From Kaistella antarctica (GTDB lineage: Bacteria; Bacteroidota; Bacteroidia; Flavobacteriales; Weeksellaceae): a stretch of DNA of 64,000 bases. Made by a program: the position numbers and the translations under genes. The notes beneath the pieces were generated by a model. That model saw nothing but the letters and a program-made list of their open reading frames with translations. It did no database searches and had not been told where the DNA came from. Below are positions 1 to 6,964 of this stretch, in pieces (positions within the stretch are counted from its first letter, which is position 1; each line of letters starts with the position of its first letter). Location: positions 558,001 through 622,000 of the forward strand of contig NZ_FOIX01000001.1 in assembly GCF_900109615.1 (NCBI RefSeq). Reading direction: 5' to 3'.

Positions 1-423
1 AACATTTTGCAAAGGGAGGTTTTTCAATTGCTTACTTTGTGAAAGAAGAGAAGTGATTTCATTGGGTAGAAGTTTATCGTATTTCAAAGAAAGACCGTAA
101 ATCTCCCCTTTATCTTTGTTTACTTTCATAAACATCTTTTGTAAAACTTTCGTAGAATCTTTGTTAAGGGTAATTAAGCCATCTTTTTGAATATCGTATA
201 AACTTTTCCATTCGGTGGTAAGTTTCGACAGATCTTGCACGGGTAGTTTGCTGCTTCCGTTGTTCATCATACTGATCATCGATAGCATTCCTTTATCGAT
301 CAAAATGTTTGATTCCATACTGGTTGCTGAATCTTTATAGTAGGTTGTTTCCGTATTGACAGAACAGGATTGTAAGGCTATGAGTGCAAGTCCTGAAACC
401 CAAAGTCCAATTTTTTTAATCAT
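1..423 (-). CDS. Lipoprotein of unknown function, 5' part only (runs off left edge)
   Basis: An open frame reads leftwards from ATG at 423 without a stop to base 1, giving 141 codons of an incomplete protein. The N-terminus is a lipoprotein signal: MIKK, a hydrophobic stretch, then a lipobox LQSC with Cys at residue 20. The rest is hydrophilic and rich in Lys, Ser, Met and Leu, with no enzyme motif I recognise. It is probably an envelope-anchored lipoprotein. Its C-terminus lies outside the window. It is separated from the cbb3 cluster by about 80 bases and need not be functionally linked to it. That it is a gene is well supported by the lipobox; its function is unknown. Confidence 0.8.
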   Translation of the reverse strand, partial: MIKKIGLWVSGLALIALQSCSVNTETTYYKDSATSMESNILIDKGMLSMISMMNNGSSKLPVQDLSKLTTEWKSLYDIQKDGLITLNKDSTKVLQKMFMKVNKDKGEIYGLSLKYDKLLPNEITSLLSQSKQLKNLPLQNV

Positions 424-501
424 TTTTAAATTTTAGTGGTGGAAGTCGTTGATATTCAAAATAGATACCAAAGAATTGAGCCTAAAATTTAGAAAAATAA
501 T

Positions 502-1245
502 TTAATGACAACTTTCGTGATTGCCTTCTTGATGATCGGTAGAATTATTATGAATAACTTTCATGGCTTCACTTTTAGGAGAAACGTAAGGAATTCCTAA
601 TTCCATGCCACGAAGAATAAAAAGAGAACCGAGAATGATCATCATTATGGGAATGAATTTTAAAATCTTAATCCGAAATGCGGTCGTCATTAAATTTCCT
701 AACAAAACAACAGCAAACATAAAAGGTAAAGTTCCTAAGCCGAAAATTGCCATAAACAGAGAACTTTGCCAAATCCCGCTTGCAGCTAAGCTTGCAGTTA
801 AGGCCATATAAACCATTCCGCAGGGAAGAAGTCCGTTGAGAAGCCCCGTGGCAAATCTGGACCGGTAATCGGCTTTCTGAAGAAGCTTTGATAAGTTTAA
901 CTTCACCTTTAATAACGATGAAGTTAAAAATGGAATTTTAGAAGCGAAATCTTTTCCACCAAAAGAAAAAACGGCCATTACGATTAAGAGAATTCCAACA
1001 CCAATCGTTAAGTATTGCTGAAATCCAGCCATTTCAAATCCCTGACCGATAATTCCCAAAAGGCCGCCTAAAATAGAGTAGGTTACAATTCTTCCAAATT
1101 GGTAGGTTAGGTTTTGGAGATAGAAATTAGTCGCTTGCTTTTTTGTAAGTCCCAGTGATAAAGCAATAGGTCCGCACATTCCGATGCAATGAAACCCAGA
1201 AGCGAAACCTAATCCTAGCGCAGAAATAATGAGGGCTATTTCCAT
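502..1245 (-). CDS. TauE/SafE-like (DsbD_2-type) membrane protein of the cbb3 cluster
   Basis: 247-residue polytopic membrane protein, roughly six membrane segments in two halves. The first half carries FHCIGMCGP (Cys20, Cys24) and the second LLPCGMVY (Cys142). This paired Cys signature is typical of the 'sulfite exporter TauE/SafE' / cytochrome-c-biogenesis transmembrane family that commonly sits at the end of cco operons in Bacteroidota. The C-terminal tail is His-rich (HNN...DHQEGNHESCH), which suggests metal handling; copper supply to the oxidase is an inference. It is the last gene of the leftward cco run and overlaps ccoH by 10 bases, so it is probably co-translated with it. The annotation 'sulfite exporter' should not be taken literally. 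Confidence 0.8.
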   Translation of the reverse strand: MEIALIISALGLGFASGFHCIGMCGPIALSLGLTKKQATNFYLQNLTYQFGRIVTYSILGGLLGIIGQGFEMAGFQQYLTIGVGILLIVMAVFSFGGKDFASKIPFLTSSLLKVKLNLSKLLQKADYRSRFATGLLNGLLPCGMVYMALTASLAASGIWQSSLFMAIFGLGTLPFMFAVVLLGNLMTTAFRIKILKFIPIMMIILGSLFILRGMELGIPYVSPKSEAMKVIHNNSTDHQEGNHESCH

Positions 1246-1691
1246 AAAACGTCGTAATCAACTTGATACGGTTTTTTATTTTGGGACCATTTAATTTTAA
1301 GCGTGTACGAACCTTTGGAGATTACTTGTTTTGGAATCAGAATCTCATTATTAGCATCTACGTCAACCTCTTTTTTTACATCGAGATTGGCATCATCGGT
1401 TCTGAAAAGTTCGAATTTTACATGTTTGTCTTCAGGAATAATGGTGCCTGGAAAGGTGATTTTCATTCCTTCCTTCAGTTCCTGATATTTTGGGATAGCA
1501 GCAAGCGCGTCGGCATTATTTTTAGCATCGATCACCTCTTGATAAACTAATTCATCGCCATAATAATCATCAGATACCAATTCGGAATTTTGTTGGCCGT
1601 AGGTAAACCCAAAAACCATAAACAGAATAAATGCGATAAATAATCCTAAGGCTAGTGCAACGCCGTGACCCCAGTTGAATTTTTTGAACAT
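1236..1691 (-). CDS. ccoH: FixH/CcoH family cbb3 oxidase assembly protein
   Basis: 151-residue protein with a single N-terminal membrane segment (about residues 11-32, after FNWGHGVALAL) and a periplasmic beta-rich domain, the shape of the FixH/CcoH family. FixH proteins are needed for assembly or stability of cbb3-type cytochrome c oxidase. The WGHG before the membrane helix and the YYGDELVYQ stretch just after it are typical of Bacteroidota FixH. It lies 8 bases after ccoG and overlaps the next gene, consistent with one transcript. Function is assigned by family and context; no catalytic residues are known for it. Confidence 0.88.
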   Translation of the reverse strand: MFKKFNWGHGVALALGLFIAFILFMVFGFTYGQQNSELVSDDYYGDELVYQEVIDAKNNADALAAIPKYQELKEGMKITFPGTIIPEDKHVKFELFRTDDANLDVKKEVDVDANNEILIPKQVISKGSYTLKIKWSQNKKPYQVDYDVLWK

Positions 1692-1699
1692 AATATTAA

Positions 1700-3148
1700 T
1701 TAAAATTGAATTTTAAATGGTCCTTCAAAACTTGTGTCGAAAGAATCCAGTAATTTTCCTGAGGGATCGTAAACCCCGATTTTGACCTTCTGCTTAGAAC
1801 TTTTTATTTGTTCTTCAGGGAAACTTAAATTTACGGTTCCTTTTGTCATTTGATCTTTTTTCAGAACGATCTTTTCTTCACCACTTAACGTGATTTTTCC
1901 TTTTTCCGGCTCGATTACTTTGATGGTTACTAATTGATCTTTCGTCGATTTGTTAAGGAAAGTGTAATTATAAATGTTGGTAATATTACCATCTCTCACA
2001 AAGTATGTTGAACCTGCAGGCTTGATAAATTTAGCTTCCATTTCACCTCGGTTGCTTAGCAAGAATCCTAGGAATCCGATCATTAGAATTAAAACAGCGC
2101 TGTACGCTTTCATTCTGTTGGTGAATTTGAAAGGTATTTCTTTCTCAATTTCATCTTCCGTTGCATATCGAATAAGACCTTTCGGTAGACCAACTTTTAC
2201 CATCACTTCGTCACAAGCATCGATACAAGCAGTACAGTTAACACATTCTAACTGTTGACCATCTCTAATGTCAATCCCGGTTGGACAAACAACTACGCAT
2301 TGGTTACAATCAATACAATCTCCTTTTTGTTCAGCGGCTCGGTCTTCTCCTTTTCTCCATTTGGAGCGATTTTCGCCTCTTTTGTAATCGTAATAAACAT
2401 TGATGGTTTGTTTATCGATCAAGACTCCTTGTAGTCTTCCATAAGGACAAACCAAGGTACAAACCTGTTCTCTGAACCAGGCAAAAGTAAAATAAAAGGC
2501 TGCGGTAAAAATAATCATCACCATGAAACTTGAGAAATTCTCAAATGGTCCTTGCTGCATGATGTTAAAGACTTCTTGATAACCCACGATGTACATATAC
2601 ATCCAATGCGTAATGACTAAAGAAATAATGAGAAACAGAAAATATTTGACGGAACGTTTCCAGATTTTTTCGGCGTTCCATTCCTGTCGGTCCAGTTTCA
2701 TTTGTTTGTTACGGTCTCCTTCAATCAGGTAATCTACTTTTCTGAAAATCATTTCGAGAAAGATGGTTTGCGGACAAATCCAGCCACAAAATATCCGCCC
2801 GAAAACGACCGTAAAAAGAATAATAAATACGATGGAAGTTATCGCTCCTAAAGCTAAAATGAAAAAGTCTTGAGGAAAAAATGGTCGGCCAAGAATAAAA
2901 AATTGGCGGTCCACAATATTGATTAATAAAAAGGGATTACCATTAATTTTAATGAAAGGTATGGCGAAGAATAAAGCAAGCAAAATGATGCTTACTAAAA
3001 CACGATAGTTGGTAAATTTGCCAGATGGTTTCTTTGGGAATATCCATCTTCTTTTGCCGGACTGTTCCATGGTTCCTACGGAATCCCGGAAAGTCTCCGC
3101 TTCGATTACCTGTCCTTGCCCTCCTTTGAATATTTTATCTTCTGACAT
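1700..3148 (-). CDS. ccoG: CcoG (FixG/RdxA) cbb3 oxidase accessory iron-sulfur protein
   Basis: 482 residues, about the usual length. N-terminal membrane segments (around 50-66, 96-116, 168-188 and 206-224) are followed by two [4Fe-4S] ferredoxin motifs: Cys278, 281, 284, 288 and Cys302, 305, 308, 312. Extra conserved pairs FCGWICPQ (121-127) and CTLVCPYG (230-237) are also present. The C-terminus beyond a last membrane helix is the Ig-like FixG_C domain. CcoG proteins are membrane Fe-S proteins required for cbb3 maturation, with a proposed copper-reduction role. It is separated from ccoP by a strong hairpin at 3166-3214, which may lower its expression relative to the structural genes. Confidence 0.95.
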   Translation of the reverse strand: MSEDKIFKGGQGQVIEAETFRDSVGTMEQSGKRRWIFPKKPSGKFTNYRVLVSIILLALFFAIPFIKINGNPFLLINIVDRQFFILGRPFFPQDFFILALGAITSIVFIILFTVVFGRIFCGWICPQTIFLEMIFRKVDYLIEGDRNKQMKLDRQEWNAEKIWKRSVKYFLFLIISLVITHWMYMYIVGYQEVFNIMQQGPFENFSSFMVMIIFTAAFYFTFAWFREQVCTLVCPYGRLQGVLIDKQTINVYYDYKRGENRSKWRKGEDRAAEQKGDCIDCNQCVVVCPTGIDIRDGQQLECVNCTACIDACDEVMVKVGLPKGLIRYATEDEIEKEIPFKFTNRMKAYSAVLILMIGFLGFLLSNRGEMEAKFIKPAGSTYFVRDGNITNIYNYTFLNKSTKDQLVTIKVIEPEKGKITLSGEEKIVLKKDQMTKGTVNLSFPEEQIKSSKQKVKIGVYDPSGKLLDSFDTSFEGPFKIQF

Positions 3149-3165
3149 GTATGATCAAATTAAAA

Positions 3166-3214
3166 AAAACACAATTCGTTATCTTCTTGGTATAAAGATA
3201 ACGAATTGTGTTTT
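3166..3214 (-). terminator. 20-bp hairpin between ccoP and ccoG (terminator-like)
   Basis: A perfect 20-bp inverted repeat (3166-3185 with 3195-3214) with a 9-base loop. Read in the direction of the cco genes, its 3' arm ends in a run of eight T (opposite 3162-3169), the form of an intrinsic terminator. It lies inside the operon, after the ccoP stop and 18 bases before the ccoG start, so it probably acts as an attenuator or as a 3' mRNA stabiliser of ccoNOQP. The structure is seen directly; the role is inferred. Confidence 0.75.
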
Positions 3215-3237
3215 CATAGTAGATTGTTTTTTAGTTC

Positions 3238-4113
3238 TTATTTTTCCCAGGTTGCAGGCGTTCCTTGCGGATCTGCACCACCTTGGTCTTTCGTAATCGG
3301 AGGCTGTTCTTGGTTGATATGGTAAACATAAGCCGCTACCTGCTGAATATCAAATCCTGTTAAAACTCCATTTTTACCGAAGGCTTGCATTGCACTTCCT
3401 TCAACTCCATTTTCTACGATATGGAAAACATTTTTGAATAGTGTTTTTTCAGTTTGGTTAATCCAAGTGTTATCGGTTAAGTTTGGACCAATTCCACCAG
3501 CACCGCCAGCATTGTGACAAGATACACAGTTGGTTTTGAATACTTCTTCACCAGCTGCAATATTATCTGAAGAATATTCTGCATCTTCAATAGTTGGAGG
3601 AGGCGTATTCTTTACGTATTCTGCAATACTCGCTGTTTGCGCTTTATATTCCTCATCATATTCAATATATTGATGGGCAAAATCAGTTGTAAAGTAAGAA
3701 ACCATATAGACTACACAATAGGCAATCCCGAACCAGAAGAGTCCCAACCACCATTTTGGCAACTGATTATCTAGCTCCATAATTCCGTCGAAACCATGAT
3801 CGATAAGAATATCTTTTTCTTCGGTCGCAGTTTGCTTTTTAAAAGCACTTTCGTAAAGTCCTTTTAAATACGGAGTTTTTTTACCTTCTAAATATACATT
3901 CTTCTCAGCATCAGTCAATTTTTTGAACTGGTCGTTTTCGATTAAATCACCAATCGCGTGATGAATCATCGCAAGAACAACACTGATTACTACAGTCCCC
4001 CAAAAGTAGGGCGAAGATAGGAATGTTGCTTCTTGTACAAACATGTAATACACAACCAACAAAATCGTAAGGATGGAAGCAATGCTAACATATACGGGAC
4101 TTCTTTGTTTCAT
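3238..4113 (-). CDS. ccoP: cbb3-type cytochrome c oxidase subunit III, CcoP (single haem c)
   Basis: 291 residues. Two membrane helices (about 10-28 and 121-142) surround the CcoP N-terminal domain, and a periplasmic cytochrome c domain follows with one CVSCH haem-binding motif (Cys196, Cys199, His200) and a likely Met ligand in the EGSAMQAFG segment. Proteobacterial CcoP usually has two c-type haems; a single-haem form is common in Bacteroidota. It passes electrons from soluble or bc1/Act-complex donors to CcoO. The gene directly follows ccoQ and ccoNO. The C-terminus is a short, polar, Pro- and Gly-rich tail. Confidence 0.95.
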   Translation of the reverse strand: MKQRSPVYVSIASILTILLVVYYMFVQEATFLSSPYFWGTVVISVVLAMIHHAIGDLIENDQFKKLTDAEKNVYLEGKKTPYLKGLYESAFKKQTATEEKDILIDHGFDGIMELDNQLPKWWLGLFWFGIAYCVVYMVSYFTTDFAHQYIEYDEEYKAQTASIAEYVKNTPPPTIEDAEYSSDNIAAGEEVFKTNCVSCHNAGGAGGIGPNLTDNTWINQTEKTLFKNVFHIVENGVEGSAMQAFGKNGVLTGFDIQQVAAYVYHINQEQPPITKDQGGADPQGTPATWEK

Positions 4114-4133
4114 AATAGTTTAATTTTTTAAAA

Positions 4134-4325
4134 TTAAAGATTTTGATCTTCAATATCATCATCTAAAGGTGCATTGGCTGCTTCGTCGTAATGCTTTTTC
4201 GGTCTAGAGAAAACATAAAACACAATCCCCAAAAAGAAAATTAAAAATAAGATCATGGATAGTGTTGAATAAAAACCAACATTTTCACCATTTGCTAAAA
4301 TATCTTTTACACTTTGAGGTATCAT
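4134..4325 (-). CDS. ccoQ: CcoQ-like small cbb3 oxidase subunit
   Basis: 63-residue protein with one membrane helix (about 20-40) followed by FSRPKKHYDEAANAPLDDD, the basic-then-acidic tail typical of CcoQ/FixQ subunits. CcoQ stabilises the interaction of CcoP with the CcoNO core. It sits between ccoNO and ccoP, spaced 15 bases from the former and 20 from the latter. The call rests on size, topology and position because the family has little sequence conservation. Confidence 0.85.
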   Translation of the reverse strand: MIPQSVKDILANGENVGFYSTLSMILFLIFFLGIVFYVFSRPKKHYDEAANAPLDDDIEDQNL

Positions 4326-4340
4326 CTTTTTTTAAATGAA

Positions 4341-6620
4341 TTATTTAGTACTAGCAGTTTGAATTTCAGTTGTTTTGATATCGGTTCCAAGTCGTTGCAA
4401 ATAAGCAATCAAAGCGATAATCTCTTTTTTCTCAAGTGGAACGAAGTTGGCACCGTCAGCTATTTTCTTGTCTTCATAAGCTTTCTTAACGTCAGCTGCT
4501 TCTGCAAAAATATCTTTCACAATTCCTGCTGCTTGATTATCTGCCCAAGCATCAACTGAATCCACTTGTGCTTTGGTATAAGGCACATCGAAAACGTTTT
4601 TCATCAGCTTGATTTTATCAACCGTTTGGCTTCTATCTAAATCTCTTGCAATCAACCAAGGATAACGAGGCATGATTGATCCGGCAGAAGTTACTCTTGG
4701 GTTCAACATGTGTTTGTAATGCCAAGAACTTGGGTTTTTACCACCTTGTCTGTGTAAATCTGGTCCTGTTCTTTTCGATCCCCAAAGGAAAGGTCTGTCA
4801 TAAATAAACTCACCTGCCTTAGAATATTGTCCGTTTTTACCGTTGAATCGTACTACTTCATCACGGAAAGGTCGAATCATCTGAGAGTGACAAGAGTTAC
4901 ACGCTTCTCTGATATATAAATCTCTACCTTCTAATTCCAAAGGTGAATATGGTTTTACCGCCGCAATCGTGGGTACATTTTCCTTAATCATTAAGGTCGG
5001 TACAATTTCGACAAAACCTCCAATAGCTACTGCTACAAAAGATAAGACAGTAAGTATGGTCGGCATACGCTCGATCCAAAGGTGAAGTCCTTCTCCTTCT
5101 TTTCTTTGGTTTGAAATTTTCGCTAAAGCTGGAGCTTCTGCAGGTACATTCTTTTGGAATGATCCGCTTCTAACCGTTGCAATAACGTTAATACACATTA
5201 ATGTGGCTCCGGCAATATAAAGCAATCCACCCACGAATCTCATTTCGTAATAAGGAATAATTGCAGTTACCGTATCTAACCAGTTTTTGTATAATAATGT
5301 TCCGTCTGGATTAAATTGTTTCCACATTAAACCTTGGGTAAATCCAGCGATGTATAAAGGAACAGCGTAGAAAATAATTCCTAAAGTTCCTAACCAGAAA
5401 TGCCAATTGGCTAATTTTACAGACCATAATTTGGTTCTCCACATAATTGGAAGTAAGTAATAGATCATCCCAAAAGTGATGAAACCATTCCAACCTAATG
5501 CTCCAATGTGAACGTGACCAATTACCCAGTCAGTGTAGTGACCAATTTTATTTAAAGTTTTTGTTGCTAAGATTGGACCTTCGAAAGTGGCCATACCATA
5601 ACACGTAATCGCTACTACGAAGAATTTAAGAACCGGGTTTTCCCGAACTTTATCCCATGCTCCACGAAGTGTTAGCAATCCATTCAACATTCCACCCCAA
5701 GAAGGTGCAATCAACATAATCGAGAATCCTGTTGCTAAAGCTTGAGCCCAACCTGGAATTGCAGTGTATTGCAAGTGGTGAGGTCCCGCCCAGATATAAA
5801 CGAAGATCAATGACCAGAAGTGAATAATAGATAATTTATAAGAAAAGACTGGTCTTTCTGCCGCTTTTGGCAAGAAGTAATACATCAATCCAAGAACTGG
5901 TGTCGTCAATACAAATGCTACCGCATTGTGACCATACCACCATTGAACTAAAGCATCTTTAACTCCGGCATAAGCTGAGTAAGATTTCCATCCAGTGAAT
6001 GATAAAGGAACTTCTAAGTTATTGAAAATATGAAGCATTGCAATTGCAACCCATGTGCCCAGGTAGAACCAAATTGCCACGTAAAGGTGACGAACTCTTC
6101 TTTTCAGAATCGTTACAAACATATTGATTCCGAAAATAACCCAGATTACAGTGATCAAAATATCAATCGGCCATTCGTGTTCTGCGTATTCTTTTGAAGT
6201 GTTGATACCCATTAAGAACGTGATAACAACAGATACGATCATTAACTGCCATCCCCAGAAGTGAATCCAAGAAAGCGTGTCGCTGTACATTCTGGTTTTT
6301 AATAGTCGCTGCAACGAGTAATAAGCTCCCGCAAAGAAACCATTACATACGAACGCGAAAATTACTGCACTGGTATGCAACATTCTAATACGACCAAAAC
6401 CAAGCGCACCGTGACTATTGATCAGGCCTTGAAGGTTTCCACTTTGCAAACTTTTAATTGTTTCATCATCTGTCCCGAAAAAGAATTCCGGAAGTTCTGG
6501 GTAGAAAAGCATTAATGCAGCAGTAAGTCCTACTAAAAATCCAACCATCCCGAAGACGATGGTTGCATAAAGGAATGCCCGCACAATGTTATTATCATAA
6601 CTAAACTTTTGTGTTTCCAT
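4341..6620 (-). CDS. ccoNO: Fused cbb3-type cytochrome c oxidase subunits I and II (CcoN-CcoO)
   Basis: 759-residue fusion. The CcoN part (about 1-480) is a 12-helix haem-copper oxidase core: an N-terminal low-spin haem His (His82 in RMLHTSAV), the WWYGHNAVAF and AGPHHLQY copper-B histidines, and HVHIGALGWNG with the haem ligands. A further membrane anchor begins CcoO (about 500-759), which carries a single haem c motif CNSCH (Cys574, Cys577, His578) followed by SQMIRPF. The fusion is normal for Bacteroidota. The complex reduces O2 to water with high affinity and pumps protons, so it suits microaerobic respiration. It is followed immediately by ccoQ and ccoP. Confidence 0.97.
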   Translation of the reverse strand: METQKFSYDNNIVRAFLYATIVFGMVGFLVGLTAALMLFYPELPEFFFGTDDETIKSLQSGNLQGLINSHGALGFGRIRMLHTSAVIFAFVCNGFFAGAYYSLQRLLKTRMYSDTLSWIHFWGWQLMIVSVVITFLMGINTSKEYAEHEWPIDILITVIWVIFGINMFVTILKRRVRHLYVAIWFYLGTWVAIAMLHIFNNLEVPLSFTGWKSYSAYAGVKDALVQWWYGHNAVAFVLTTPVLGLMYYFLPKAAERPVFSYKLSIIHFWSLIFVYIWAGPHHLQYTAIPGWAQALATGFSIMLIAPSWGGMLNGLLTLRGAWDKVRENPVLKFFVVAITCYGMATFEGPILATKTLNKIGHYTDWVIGHVHIGALGWNGFITFGMIYYLLPIMWRTKLWSVKLANWHFWLGTLGIIFYAVPLYIAGFTQGLMWKQFNPDGTLLYKNWLDTVTAIIPYYEMRFVGGLLYIAGATLMCINVIATVRSGSFQKNVPAEAPALAKISNQRKEGEGLHLWIERMPTILTVLSFVAVAIGGFVEIVPTLMIKENVPTIAAVKPYSPLELEGRDLYIREACNSCHSQMIRPFRDEVVRFNGKNGQYSKAGEFIYDRPFLWGSKRTGPDLHRQGGKNPSSWHYKHMLNPRVTSAGSIMPRYPWLIARDLDRSQTVDKIKLMKNVFDVPYTKAQVDSVDAWADNQAAGIVKDIFAEAADVKKAYEDKKIADGANFVPLEKKEIIALIAYLQRLGTDIKTTEIQTASTK

Positions 6621-6625
6621 ATTTA

Positions 6626-6847
6626 CTAATCGCTTTTTTCTTCTGTTCTTTTATTTAATTTCTCTGCTGATTCTGCTTCTTTGGGAAGCGGTGAATCTTC
6701 TTTTATAATTTCTGAATCCAACAATATTCTTACGGCTGGCGACTCATCATCTTCAAACTGCCCATTTCTTGCACTTATTATAAAAATGACCAAAAAAATT
6801 ACAGCTAATGAAACGCTGCAAATAATCATTAAATATAAAATATCCAT
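6626..6847 (-). CDS. ccoS: CcoS, cbb3-type oxidase assembly protein
   Basis: 73 residues from the ATG at 6847, which gives the family-typical start MDILYLMI; an upstream in-frame TTG at 6880 would add 11 poorly conserved residues and is less likely. One N-terminal membrane helix is followed by the cytosolic motif GQFEDDESPAVRIL, the hallmark of CcoS/FixS. CcoS is required to insert haem b and copper into the CcoN core. It ends 5 bases before ccoNO, so the two are co-transcribed. A TAAATTTG -7 element lies 9 bases upstream of the ATG. Confidence 0.93.
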   Translation of the reverse strand: MDILYLMIICSVSLAVIFLVIFIISARNGQFEDDESPAVRILLDSEIIKEDSPLPKEAESAEKLNKRTEEKSD

Positions 6848-6855
6848 CCCGTTTG

Positions 6856-6863
6856 CAAATTTA
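6856..6863 (-). promoter_or_regulatory. Putative -7 element before ccoS-ccoNOQP
   Basis: TAAATTTG on the minus strand fits the Bacteroidota TAnnTTTG -7 consensus and lies 9 bases before the ccoS ATG. No well-spaced -33 TTTG is seen; a second TATTTTTG match is at 6878-6885. If used, the oxidase genes would have their own promoter downstream of ccoI with a very short leader. Confidence 0.5.
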
Positions 6864-6964
6864 GTTTTTAACCGCTTCAAAAATACTCAAAAATTATGAT
6901 ATTCGTCAGGAATCGTTAAATATCGTTAATTTAAAATATTTCTAAATAAGTGTTAGCAGTCACT

